Shown here piece by piece: positions 40,572 through 48,883 of a stretch of 64,000 nucleotides of DNA. The stretch covers positions 930,001-994,000 of the forward strand of contig NZ_CP102268.1 of the NCBI RefSeq assembly GCF_025148285.1. The letters are read 5' to 3'. The DNA comes from Marvinbryantia formatexigens DSM 14469 (GTDB lineage Bacteria; Bacillota; Clostridia; Lachnospirales; Lachnospiraceae). The position numbers and the translations under genes were made by a program. How positions within the stretch are numbered: the first letter of the stretch is position 1; the number at the start of each line of letters is the position of its first letter. The notes beneath the pieces were generated by a model that worked only from the letters and a program-made list of their open reading frames with translations, made no database searches and was not told the DNA's origin.

Positions 40572-41016
40572 AAAAAGAATCCCTCCACTCACACGTTCCA
40601 CGATAAAATTTTTCTATAATCCGGATCATACAGTCCGCATCTTCTTCGGAAATATCGGCAAGATGCGGCGCCAGGACGCTGAAATACTGCTCGTTATATC
40701 TGTATGACAACTGTTTCCCGGATTCTGTCATGGAAATATAGATAATACGCCCATCCTCCGCAGAAGCAATTTTCGTCAGATACCCCTTATTCTCCATTTC
40801 CTTGACCGTCCTGGTCACTCCCGGTCTTGGAAGCCCCAGCGCACTGCTGATGTCCGAAATCTTTACCCGGACGCCCCGGCGTTCCAGATTCTCAATAACG
40901 TCAAGATATTGTATGTAAGAAGGCGTAACGCCCGCCGGCAGTGGCGGAAGCATATCGCGGATTCGTTTTGCCTGATAACAGGCGTCCAGCATCTCCTTTA
41001 TTTTCTCAACAGTCAT
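40564..41016 (-). CDS. MarR family regulator
   Basis: A 150-residue winged-helix regulator (GVRVKISDISSALGLPRPGVTRTVKEMENKGYLTKIASAEDGRIIYISMTESGKQL). GAGGAGG is just before the ATG at 41016. It is in an operon with the overlapping MATE gene. Inverted repeats in its promoter (41033-41066) are its probable operator. Confidence 0.92.
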   Translation of the reverse strand: MTVEKIKEMLDACYQAKRIRDMLPPLPAGVTPSYIQYLDVIENLERRGVRVKISDISSALGLPRPGVTRTVKEMENKGYLTKIASAEDGRIIYISMTESGKQLSYRYNEQYFSVLAPHLADISEEDADCMIRIIEKFYRGTCEWRDSFYE

Positions 41017-41032
41017 ACCAAACCTCCTCGCC

Positions 41033-41090
41033 ATTATTACCAAAGATAATTACCTTCGGTAATAATAACGCTGGTTCTCTTTTTTGTCAA
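41033..41090 (-). promoter_or_regulatory. MarR operon promoter with overlapping operators
   Basis: On the minus strand TTGACA (41090-41085) and TATTAT (41067-41062) are 17 bases apart. The perfect palindrome ATTACCTTCGGTAAT (41049-41063) overlaps the -10 box. It lies inside a larger inverted repeat, ATTATTACC (41033-41041) with GGTAATAAT (41058-41066). A bound MarR dimer would block RNA polymerase. Confidence 0.75.
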
Positions 41091-41126
41091 GTAAAGGTTC
41101 GAAGGATCTTTTCTTAGCTGTGGCTC

Positions 41127-41828
41127 TCACACCCCATAGATTTCTTTAAGATAATCATGAATTTCTCTAAAATTAATTTTGCATTCCCCTTCAAATATAC
41201 GCACGGGAATCTCATCATCAAATCCATAAATAACAGGATATCCTTCTCTCTCAAAGTCATATACGAGAATCTGTTTTTTATCCGGGTCTATCATCCAGCA
41301 CTCGCGCACACCGGCGTTTTCATATTTTACTGTTTTTATGAGCAGGTCTTTTTTCCTTGTAGATTTTGACAATACCTCTGCGATAAAATCCGGCGCTCCA
41401 TAAATGCGCTTACCATTGTTTTTCTCTCTGTCACAAATAACCATCACATCCGGCTGCAGCATGGTCTTATTGTCACAGTCAAGCTGCACATCCACCGGAG
41501 CAGCAAACGGCACGCATTTCCCGCCTTTTTCCATGATAAATGCTCTTAATCTCGCAAAAATCTCCAATTCTATCGTCTGGTGAATCGTATACGGAGCCTC
41601 CATTTCAAAAATCACCCCGTCAATCAGTTCCACCCGCTGTTCATCCGGAATGTTTGCCAGGTCCTCTACCGTAAACTCCCCCTGTTTTTTTGCCGGAAGA
41701 TACGCCGCAAGCGCCTCACACACCATGCCATCTGTTTTCACCAGACCCTCTAAAGGATACTCTTTCGCAGCTTCTGTCTGCTCCCCTCTGCTGTTCTGTT
41801 TTCCGCCGTCAATCATCTTTTTATCCAT
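41127..41828 (-). CDS. Uma2 family nuclease-like protein (DUF820)
   Basis: A 233-residue protein with a PD-(D/E)xK-type core: ELIDGVIFEMEAPYTIHQ, LQPDVMVICD, GAPDFIAEVLSKSTRKKDLLIKTVKYENAGVRECWMID. The Asp of QPDV, Glu of AEVLS and Lys of TVKY are the expected active-site residues. It has no adjacent toxin, transposase or restriction genes. The family is widespread and its biological role is not known. GGAGG precedes the ATG. Confidence 0.85.
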   Translation of the reverse strand: MDKKMIDGGKQNSRGEQTEAAKEYPLEGLVKTDGMVCEALAAYLPAKKQGEFTVEDLANIPDEQRVELIDGVIFEMEAPYTIHQTIELEIFARLRAFIMEKGGKCVPFAAPVDVQLDCDNKTMLQPDVMVICDREKNNGKRIYGAPDFIAEVLSKSTRKKDLLIKTVKYENAGVRECWMIDPDKKQILVYDFEREGYPVIYGFDDEIPVRIFEGECKINFREIHDYLKEIYGV

Positions 41829-42043
41829 ATGTTTCCTCCATTCCACACGCTTTGTGTTATATATTATTTTCTATATTAACATACTTGTTTTATTTGTCAA
41901 TATATTTTATAATAAATATCTCAAATTATTTATATTCCTCATTTTAACATACAGCTTCATAAAGTGCGCCATTTTTTCCGGCTGTCCTCCGCTTTCTTTC
42001 ATACTGCTGCCATGCGGACATTTCACGCTGTTACTGCAGAGCC

Positions 42044-42084
42044 AAAAAACGTCCACCGGACGTTTTGGTCGTATGCATGGCAAC
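42044..42084 (-). repeat. Dispersed terminator-linked repeat, copy B
   Basis: Minus-strand reading gives GTTGCCATGCATACGAC, an A-run, a GTCC-GGTGGAC hairpin and a run of T. It matches the copy at 31918-31958 over most of its length and also directly follows a terminator. Confidence 0.65.
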
Positions 42085-42123
42085 AAAAAAGGAACCCGGC
42101 AGCTATTATCTGCTGCGGATTCC
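42085..42123 (-). terminator. Terminator after purB
   Basis: The imperfect stem 42091-42103 with 42112-42123 is followed by six U on the minus strand, 80 bp beyond the purB stop. Confidence 0.75.
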
Positions 42124-42202
42124 TTCATTCCCTGTTTATTCCTTATCTTGTTCTTCCCGCCCATACGACAGTTATTCTTCCTGCCAGTGTGCCGGCTCTG
42201 CC

Positions 42203-43636
42203 CTATACGTTAATTTCTGCTTTCAGACCGAGAAGCTCTTTGTTTTCTTCCAGAACCGGTTTTACATTTTTCTCCAGGAATACGTCCACCTGGCGCGGTG
42301 CGCGTCCGACGTATTTTGCCGGATCCATCGTTTTCTGCAGTTCTTCCATCGTCAGATTGAACGCTTCATCCTCAGCAATCAGCTCCAGAAGATTGTTTTC
42401 TTTTCCTTCTACCTTTACATTCCTTCCGGCTTCCATTGAAAGTTCCCGGATTTTCTCATGCAGCTCCTGACGGTCGCCGCCCGCTTTTACCGCATCCATC
42501 ATAATATTTTCCGTAGCCATAAACGGCAGCTCCGCCATCAGATGCTTTTCGATGACCTTCGGATAAACCACCAGACCGTCTACCACGTTCAGACAGAGGT
42601 CCAGGATGCCATCCACCGCCAGAAAACCCTCCGGGACGGACAGACGTTTGTTGGCGGAATCGTCCAGCGTGCGCTCAAACCACTGCGTCGCCGAGGTAAT
42701 TGCCGGATTCAGTGCATCGCAGATTACAAATCTGGACAGGGAGGCGATACGCTCGCTGCGCATCGGATTTCTCTTATACGCCATCGCCGAGGAGCCAATC
42801 TGGGTCTTTTCAAACGGTTCCTCCACCTCCTTCAGATGCTGCAGCAGACGGATGTCATTCGAGAATTTGTGTGCGCTCGCGGCGATGCCGGCAAGGACAT
42901 TGAGCACGCGGGTATCCACCTTGCGCGAATACGTCTGCCCGGAAACCGGATAACATGCCTCAAATCCCATTTTCTCCGCAATCATCGGGTCAATTTTGTC
43001 AATTTTCTCCTGGTCGCCGTCAAACAGCTCCAGAAAGCTCGCCTGCGTACCGGTCGTTCCTTTGCTGCCGAGCAGCTTCAGACTGCCGAGCACATAGTTT
43101 AAATCATCCAGGTCCATCAGGAATTCCTGCATCCACAGGGTCGCGCGCTTTCCGACGGTCGTCGGCTGCGCCGGCTGGAAATGCGTGAAGGCAAGCGTCG
43201 GCTGCGCCTTATAGGTATCGGCAAATTTCGCCAGCTCCGCAATGACATTGACCAGCTTTTTCTTCACCAGCTTCAGCGCCTCCGCCATTACAATAATATC
43301 GGTGTTGTCTCCCACGTAGCAGGAGGTCGCTCCCAGGTGGATAATGCCTTTCGCCTTCGGGCACTGCACGCCATAGGCGTAAACGTGCGACATAACGTCG
43401 TGGCGCACTACCTTCTCACGTGCCTTCGCCACATCGTAGTTAATGTCCTCCGCGTGCTCCTTCAGCTCTGCTATCTGTTCATCCGTGATGTTCAGACCAA
43501 GCTCCTTTTCTGTCTCTGCCAGCGCAATCCACAGCTTTCTCCAGGTCTTAAACTTCATATCCGGTGAAAAAATGTACTGCATTTCGCGGCTTGCATAACG
43601 CTCCGATAACGGGCTCTGATATCTGTCGTTCATCAT
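42203..43636 (-). CDS. purB: Adenylosuccinate lyase
   Basis: Fumarase/aspartase-superfamily enzyme that acts twice in purine synthesis, on SAICAR and adenylosuccinate. It has 477 residues, the longer form. The signature GSSAMAYKRNPMRSE with the catalytic Ser is present. The N terminus RYASREMQYIFSPDMKFKTWRKLW is typical. AAAGGAAG precedes a double ATG. The gene stands between purF and its own terminator; purA is 15 kb away. Confidence 0.96.
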   Translation of the reverse strand: MMNDRYQSPLSERYASREMQYIFSPDMKFKTWRKLWIALAETEKELGLNITDEQIAELKEHAEDINYDVAKAREKVVRHDVMSHVYAYGVQCPKAKGIIHLGATSCYVGDNTDIIVMAEALKLVKKKLVNVIAELAKFADTYKAQPTLAFTHFQPAQPTTVGKRATLWMQEFLMDLDDLNYVLGSLKLLGSKGTTGTQASFLELFDGDQEKIDKIDPMIAEKMGFEACYPVSGQTYSRKVDTRVLNVLAGIAASAHKFSNDIRLLQHLKEVEEPFEKTQIGSSAMAYKRNPMRSERIASLSRFVICDALNPAITSATQWFERTLDDSANKRLSVPEGFLAVDGILDLCLNVVDGLVVYPKVIEKHLMAELPFMATENIMMDAVKAGGDRQELHEKIRELSMEAGRNVKVEGKENNLLELIAEDEAFNLTMEELQKTMDPAKYVGRAPRQVDVFLEKNVKPVLEENKELLGLKAEINV

Positions 43637-43747
43637 AGCTTCTTCCTTTCCATTATTCAGAATCTAAGAATCTTTTCCTATTTATCTTCGCATGTTTACC
43701 CGTACAAGTCAATAACCATTTTGCAGGCAGCAATTCAGCCATGCAGT

Positions 43748-43804
43748 AAAAATGGGAAAACAGACCGTGCAAGTTTACTTGCCAAGGGCTGTATTCCCAT
43801 TTTT
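43748..43804 (-). terminator. Large terminator hairpin between purF and purB
   Basis: The arms AAAAATGGGAA (43748-43758) and TTCCCATTTTT (43794-43804) pair perfectly, enclosing a nested GCAAG-CTTGC stem. The minus-strand end is U-rich. It follows the structured element downstream of purF. Confidence 0.75.
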
Positions 43805-43981
43805 ATGGATGTGCGGGCGCTGAGTCCCGGTGGGACTCGTTTAGCGCCGACCGAAGCGGAGCGTAGACCGCACATCAACCACAGACAGGAGCTGCAAAGC
43901 AGCGAATAGCCTGTGTAAACAGGCGGTCTGTGGTCTGCATGGCGTTAAGCAGCTGCTTTTAAAACAGACCGTGCAGGTTTA
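43757..43981 (-). repeat. Structured element bounded by 21-bp direct repeats, after purF
   Basis: The bounds are 43757-43777 and 43961-43981, direct repeats matching at 20 of 21 bases; the right copy includes the purF stop codon. The interior has two probable three-way junctions. One has stem GATGTGCGG/CCGCACATC (43808-43816 with 43868-43876), enclosing GGCGCT...AGCGCC with nested GAGTCCC/GGGACTC. The other has stem CCACAGAC/GTCTGTGG (43879-43886 with 43926-43933), enclosing GCTGC-AAA-GCAGC and CCTGT-GTAA-ACAGG. The first junction matches the repeat at 845-902. Confidence 0.65.
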
Positions 43982-45427
43982 TGCATCATAGTCCCCGCGG
44001 ATGTCCTCCGTGGGCGGCTCCATCGGGTACTTGCCGGTAAAACATCCGGTGCAGATTTCCAGTCCGTTTACCATCTCGCGCAGGCGCTCCAGCCGCAGAT
44101 AACCCAGGCTGTCCGCCCCGATTATCTGACGGATTTCCTCCACGCTGCGGTTACAGGCAATCAGCTGGTCGCGCGCGGGCACGTCGGTTCCAAAGTAGCA
44201 CGGCCACAGAAAGGGCGGAGAGCTGACACGCATATGCACCTCCGTCGCTCCCGCGTCGCGCAGCATCTTCACAATGCGGTCGCTGGTGGTTCCGCGCACA
44301 ATGGAATCGTCAATCATGATGACGCGCTTTCCCGCCACCGCCTCACGCAGCACGTTCAGCTTGATTTTTACGCTGGATTCGCGGTTGCTCTGCTTTGGCT
44401 TGATGAAGGTGCGCCCCACATAGCTGTTTTTCACAAACGCGCTCCCGTATGGAATCCCCGACTGCAGGGAATAGCCAAGGGCAGCCGCATTTCCCGATTC
44501 CGGAACGCCCACCACCAGATCCGCCTCCACCGGGGAATCCATAGCGAGAAAACGTCCCGCCTTAATGCGGGAGCCGTAAACGCTCACGCCGTCGATGTGG
44601 CTATCCGGTCTTGCAAAATAAATATACTCAAAAATGCAGCGCGCATGCTGCTCTTTGGGAATACACATACTCTTATCCGAGGAAATGCCGTCTCTGGTGA
44701 TTGCCACCACCTCTCCCGGCTCCACGTCGCGGACGTATTCCGCGCCCAGCGTCTCCAGCGCGCAGGTCTCGGAGGTAATAATCCAGGCATTATCGCGCTT
44801 TCCGATGCACAGCGGCTTAAAGCCGAATGGGTCGCGCGCCCCGATAAGCTTGCGCGGCGACATCACCACCAGAGAATAAGCCCCTTTTATTTTTTTCATT
44901 GCCTTTAAAACTGCTTCCTCGACATTCCGGGAACCAATCCGCTCCCGCGCGATGTGATAGGCAATCACTTCCGTGTCAATCGTTGTCTGGAAAATCGCCC
45001 CGCTGTACTCCAGCTCGTGGCGCAGCTCATTCGCGTTAATCAGATTGCCGTTGTGCGCCAGCCCCAGCGTTCCCTTTACATAATTCAGCACCAGCGGCTG
45101 CGCATTTTCGCGGGTGCTCGCCCCGGCGGTCGAATAGCGCACATGACCGACGCCGATATCCCCCTTCAGCGCCTCCAGCGTTCCATCCACAAACACTTCA
45201 TTTACCAGCCCCATGCCCTTGTGGGAAATCACCTTTCCCTTCGGTCCATTCGTATCGCTCACCGCAATACCGCAGCTTTCCTGCCCGCGGTGCTGCAGCG
45301 CAAACAGCCCGTAATATATCGGCGCAGCCACATCCTTTCCGTCCAGATCGTACATGCCGAAGACGCCGCATTCCTCATGCAGCCCTTCCTCCGGCTCACA
45401 CTGCTGATGTATTTCCTCTTCTCTCAT
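43979..45427 (-). CDS. purF: Amidophosphoribosyltransferase
   Basis: First step of purine synthesis, moving glutamine nitrogen to PRPP. It is 482 residues long. A ~19-residue propeptide precedes the nucleophile Cys (HEECGVFGMYD). The PRPP loop is VIMIDDSIVRGTTSDRIV. Cysteines in WPCYFGTD and EICTGCFTGKYP indicate the oxygen-sensitive 4Fe-4S type of Gram-positive PurF. The start at 45427 has GGAGG; the open frame upstream is not preceded by one. The 3' end is duplicated in the structured element downstream. Confidence 0.95.
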   Translation of the reverse strand: MREEEIHQQCEPEEGLHEECGVFGMYDLDGKDVAAPIYYGLFALQHRGQESCGIAVSDTNGPKGKVISHKGMGLVNEVFVDGTLEALKGDIGVGHVRYSTAGASTRENAQPLVLNYVKGTLGLAHNGNLINANELRHELEYSGAIFQTTIDTEVIAYHIARERIGSRNVEEAVLKAMKKIKGAYSLVVMSPRKLIGARDPFGFKPLCIGKRDNAWIITSETCALETLGAEYVRDVEPGEVVAITRDGISSDKSMCIPKEQHARCIFEYIYFARPDSHIDGVSVYGSRIKAGRFLAMDSPVEADLVVGVPESGNAAALGYSLQSGIPYGSAFVKNSYVGRTFIKPKQSNRESSVKIKLNVLREAVAGKRVIMIDDSIVRGTTSDRIVKMLRDAGATEVHMRVSSPPFLWPCYFGTDVPARDQLIACNRSVEEIRQIIGADSLGYLRLERLREMVNGLEICTGCFTGKYPMEPPTEDIRGDYDA

Positions 45428-45619
45428 AAATTCCGAATCCTCCCTGTTCTTCTCTCCTGCTGCCGGACGCCTCACTGAAAGCATCAGATAAAAGGGGAGC
45501 CGACGCCGCGCATACCCACGTACACGCCGCTGCCGCACTCCCCATTGAGTTCTCACCATTTTTACGCGCTTTATTATACTTCATGACACCCGGAAATGCA
45601 ATTCTTTTTTAAAAACTTC

Positions 45620-45648
45620 TTTACTTCATCACTTTACTATGATAATAT
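45620..45648 (+). promoter_or_regulatory. Probable promoter of the ABC transporter operon
   Basis: TTTACT (45620-45625) and TAATAT (45643-45648), with a 17-base spacer, 44 bp before the start codon of the binding-protein gene. Confidence 0.5.
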
Positions 45649-45691
45649 ATTAAACGAATGTACCAAAAATCGTTTCTGGAGGAGAATCATT

Positions 45692-46480
45692 ATGAAAAAG
45701 AAATTGGCTTATGTATTATGCGGAACCATGCTGCTGGCTTCCCTCTCTTTCGCGGGCGTATCCGCAAACGAAGACCTTACCTATGCGGTAGAGGCGGGCT
45801 CTGCCGGAGAAGCTGCCGCGCAGGACAACGGCTTTACCTACAATTCCGTTGCATCACAGGCTGACGCACTGATGGAGGTTGCTTCCGGCACTTCCGACGC
45901 GGCAATCATCGACCTTCTGATGGCGGGCGCCATGATCGGCGAGGGCACCAGCTATCCGGATCTGACACATACGGACGAGCTTACAGAGGAAGAATACGGC
46001 GTAGGCTGCCGCAAGGGCTCCGACCTTGCCGCTTACATAAACAATGTATTTGCGGAGAGCTATGCGGACGGCACGATGGAGGAGATTGCCACCACATACG
46101 GCGTGCAGGAAGCGCTGGTGGAGCAGCCGGAGGCTTCTGAGGAAACAGCGGAAGCTGCAGAGGACAGCGACGTTGCCTACATCCAGGATAAGGGCTCTCT
46201 CATCGTCGGCATCACCGACTTCGCACCGATGGATTACAAGGATGACAACGGCGACTGGATCGGCTTCGACGCTGATATGGCGAAGCTGGTGGCAGAAAAG
46301 CTCGGCGTGGAAGTGGAATTTGTGGAAATCGACTGGGACAACAAAATCATGGAGCTTGACGCGAAAAACATCGATGTTGTCTGGAACGGTATGACGCTTA
46401 CCGACGAGGTGAAATCCTCTATGGAATGCACGAATGCTTACTGCAACAACGCGCAGGTAATCGTCGTTCCGGCAGAATAA
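45692..46480 (+). CDS. Amino-acid ABC transporter substrate-binding protein, circularly permuted
   Basis: A 262-residue exported protein. Residues 1-25 are a signal peptide (KKKLAYVLCGTMLLASLSFA) with AGVSA as a likely cleavage site and no lipobox Cys. Residues 28-146 match the second half of Lachnospiraceae polar amino-acid binding proteins (YAVEAGSAGEAAA, SGTSDAAIIDLLMAGAMIGE, EEYGVGCRKGSDLAAYIN, ADGTMEEIATTYGVQEALVE). Residues 147-161 are an acidic linker. Residues 162-262 match the first half (YIQDKGSLIVGITDFAPMDY, GFDADMAKLVAEKLGVEVEF, VVWNGMTLTDEV, CTNAYCNNAQVIVVPA). Normal members have the opposite order. The Arg that binds the substrate carboxylate in HisJ-like proteins is Val here (TDEV). 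GGAGGAG precedes the ATG; permease and ATPase follow. Confidence 0.88.
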   Translation: MKKKLAYVLCGTMLLASLSFAGVSANEDLTYAVEAGSAGEAAAQDNGFTYNSVASQADALMEVASGTSDAAIIDLLMAGAMIGEGTSYPDLTHTDELTEEEYGVGCRKGSDLAAYINNVFAESYADGTMEEIATTYGVQEALVEQPEASEETAEAAEDSDVAYIQDKGSLIVGITDFAPMDYKDDNGDWIGFDADMAKLVAEKLGVEVEFVEIDWDNKIMELDAKNIDVVWNGMTLTDEVKSSMECTNAYCNNAQVIVVPAE

Positions 46481-46530
46481 ACAGCAGCGGCACATCTGTG
46501 CTGCAACCAAAGTATAACGCTTATTTTATC

Positions 46531-46593
46531 TCACAGGAGGTCCCGCAGGCTTTCCTGTGAGCCCAGAAAGGCAGAGGGCATCCGCTCTCTGCC
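46531..46593 (+). other. Two hairpins between binding-protein and permease genes
   Basis: TCACAGGA/TCCTGTGA (46531-46538 with 46553-46560) and GGCAGAG/CTCTGCC (46570-46576 with 46587-46593). No strong T-run follows, so they may stabilise the 5' message and set a higher level of the binding protein, as in many ABC operons. Confidence 0.6.
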
Positions 46594-46621
46594 TTAATCC
46601 GGTAAACAGGAGAATTTTATC

Positions 46622-47278
46622 ATGCTTTTAAATGTTACACGCACGCTGATGAGCGGTCTTGCGACCACCTTTCAGATTTTTTTCTTTACGCTGATTTTTT
46701 CGCTGCCGCTCGGTCTGCTGCTTGCTTTCGGCACCATCAGCAAATGCCGTCCCCTGAGCTATCTTATCCAGCTCATCGTCTGGATCATCCGCGGCACGCC
46801 GCTGATGCTGCAGCTTATCATCATTTTTTACGGTCCCGGTCTGTGGTTCGGACACAATATCTGGAGCGGCGGGGAAGCCGGACGCATCACGGCAACCGTC
46901 GTCGCCTTTACCATCAACTACGCCTGCTATTTTTCCGTGATTTTCCGCGGCGGCATCGAAGGTGTTCCCGCCGGTCAGCGCGAAGCGGGGCAGGTGCTTG
47001 GCATGACAAAGAGCCAGATTTTCTTTAAGGTCACGCTGCTGCAGATGATTAAGCGTATCGTTCCGCCGATGTCAAACGAGATTATCACGCTGGTAAAAGA
47101 CACCTCGCTTGCGCGCATCATTGCCGCGCAGGAGCTGACCTTTGCCGGTTATTCCTTCATGAAATCCGCCGGTCTGACATGGCCGCTGTTTTATACCGGA
47201 GTATTTTATCTTGTATTCGTCGGCATTCTGACGCTGCTTTTTAACTATATTGAAAAGAAACTGGATTATTTCCGCTGA
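46622..47278 (+). CDS. Amino-acid ABC transporter permease
   Basis: A 218-residue membrane protein of the His/Glu/Gln/Arg permease type with about five helices. The EAA loop (REAGQVLGMTKSQIFFKVTLLQMIKRIVPP) contacts the ATPase. TTFQIFFFTLIFSLPLGLLLAFG and WIIRGTPLMLQLIIIFYG are conserved. It is alone, so it probably forms a homodimer. It is followed after 12 bp by the ATPase gene. Confidence 0.93.
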   Translation: MLLNVTRTLMSGLATTFQIFFFTLIFSLPLGLLLAFGTISKCRPLSYLIQLIVWIIRGTPLMLQLIIIFYGPGLWFGHNIWSGGEAGRITATVVAFTINYACYFSVIFRGGIEGVPAGQREAGQVLGMTKSQIFFKVTLLQMIKRIVPPMSNEIITLVKDTSLARIIAAQELTFAGYSFMKSAGLTWPLFYTGVFYLVFVGILTLLFNYIEKKLDYFR

Positions 47279-47290
47279 GGAGACAGATGT

Positions 47291-48076
<786 letters not shown>

Positions 48077-48082
48077 CACAGG

Positions 48083-48880
48083 CTACCCCTGACTCATTCT
48101 TAAATAGTCTTCCTTCAGCTTCGCAAGCTGCTCCTTTACGGGCAGCGCGTCCCACTCTTTTGCAAACCGGCTCTCCTGCGCCTCCCGCAGAATCGCCACC
48201 GTGTCCTCCTTCATTTTTTCCGCATGATCCCGGTCCGCCTTAATCTCCTCCAGCCGCTCCTGATAGCGCTTTTCGGACAGAAACAGCGGAAGAACGCACA
48301 GGTATTTATCGTATACCTTCCGTGACTTCAGGGCGCTGTACGATTCCCAGAGACAGTCCGCCGCCTCCTCGAAGCGGAACAGATGCGCATACGCCGTCGC
48401 CATATTTTCCAGCACGACCGCATAAAACTGCGTGCCGAGCCTGCCCGGACTGCGCGTAAACAGAATATTTTCATACTCCTCTATCGCGCGCACATACATC
48501 CCGTAGTTTACCAGATAATCCGCCTTCATTTTTTTGCGGGTATCCTGCGGCTCAATCTGCACCTGCTGCAGCTCTTCCTTAAAATACAGCAGCTCCGTGC
48601 GCGTCAGATAGCCGCATTCCTGGAAAATGGGCATCACAAAATCCATCGCCGGCGCCTCCGTCTCCAGCGCCTTTTTCAGCACCCGTCCCAGCTTTTTCAG
48701 ACCCAGCTCTTCCGCCAGCCAGGTGCAGAGCCTTTCGTTCAGAATCGTCTCGTCCAGAAGATAGACGTTTTCCTTCATATAATAGCAAAGCTCCTCGATA
48801 GACCAGATATGGATGCCGATGCTCTCAATATAAAAGGGATGCTGCGCCCGCGGCGTTTCACATAGATAGTATCCTCCCAT
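48083..48880 (-). CDS. Helical-repeat protein, third gene of the DUF5716/DUF5717 operon
   Basis: A 265-residue, mostly helical, soluble protein. A TPR-like helix pair is visible at residues ~125-185 (GMYVRAIEEYENILF, VVLENMATAYAHLFRFEEAADCLWE). The C terminus is a charged coiled-coil-like stretch ending LAKLKEDYLRMSQG. The start at 48880 has GGAGG that overlaps the end of the upstream gene; the stop of that gene is at 48884. No catalytic motif is seen. It is always found with the next two genes from memory of Lachnospiraceae genomes. The function is unknown. Confidence 0.75.
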   Translation of the reverse strand: MGGYYLCETPRAQHPFYIESIGIHIWSIEELCYYMKENVYLLDETILNERLCTWLAEELGLKKLGRVLKKALETEAPAMDFVMPIFQECGYLTRTELLYFKEELQQVQIEPQDTRKKMKADYLVNYGMYVRAIEEYENILFTRSPGRLGTQFYAVVLENMATAYAHLFRFEEAADCLWESYSALKSRKVYDKYLCVLPLFLSEKRYQERLEEIKADRDHAEKMKEDTVAILREAQESRFAKEWDALPVKEQLAKLKEDYLRMSQG

Positions 48881-48883
48881 CTG

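Noticed and set aside
41127-41828. Uma2 gene as part of a defence island or transposon
   Set aside because: No toxin, transposase, restriction or other defence gene adjoins it; the neighbours are purB and a MarR-MATE pair.
43879-43933. Cloverleaf-like fold that might be a tRNA
   Set aside because: It has two arms instead of three, no T-loop (GTTCRANNC) or D-loop consensus, and no CCA-ready acceptor.
45428-45559. 44-residue N-terminal extension of PurF
   Set aside because: It lacks a ribosome site and has an Arg-rich, non-conserved sequence. The ATG at 45427 has GGAGG and gives the usual short propeptide before the catalytic Cys.
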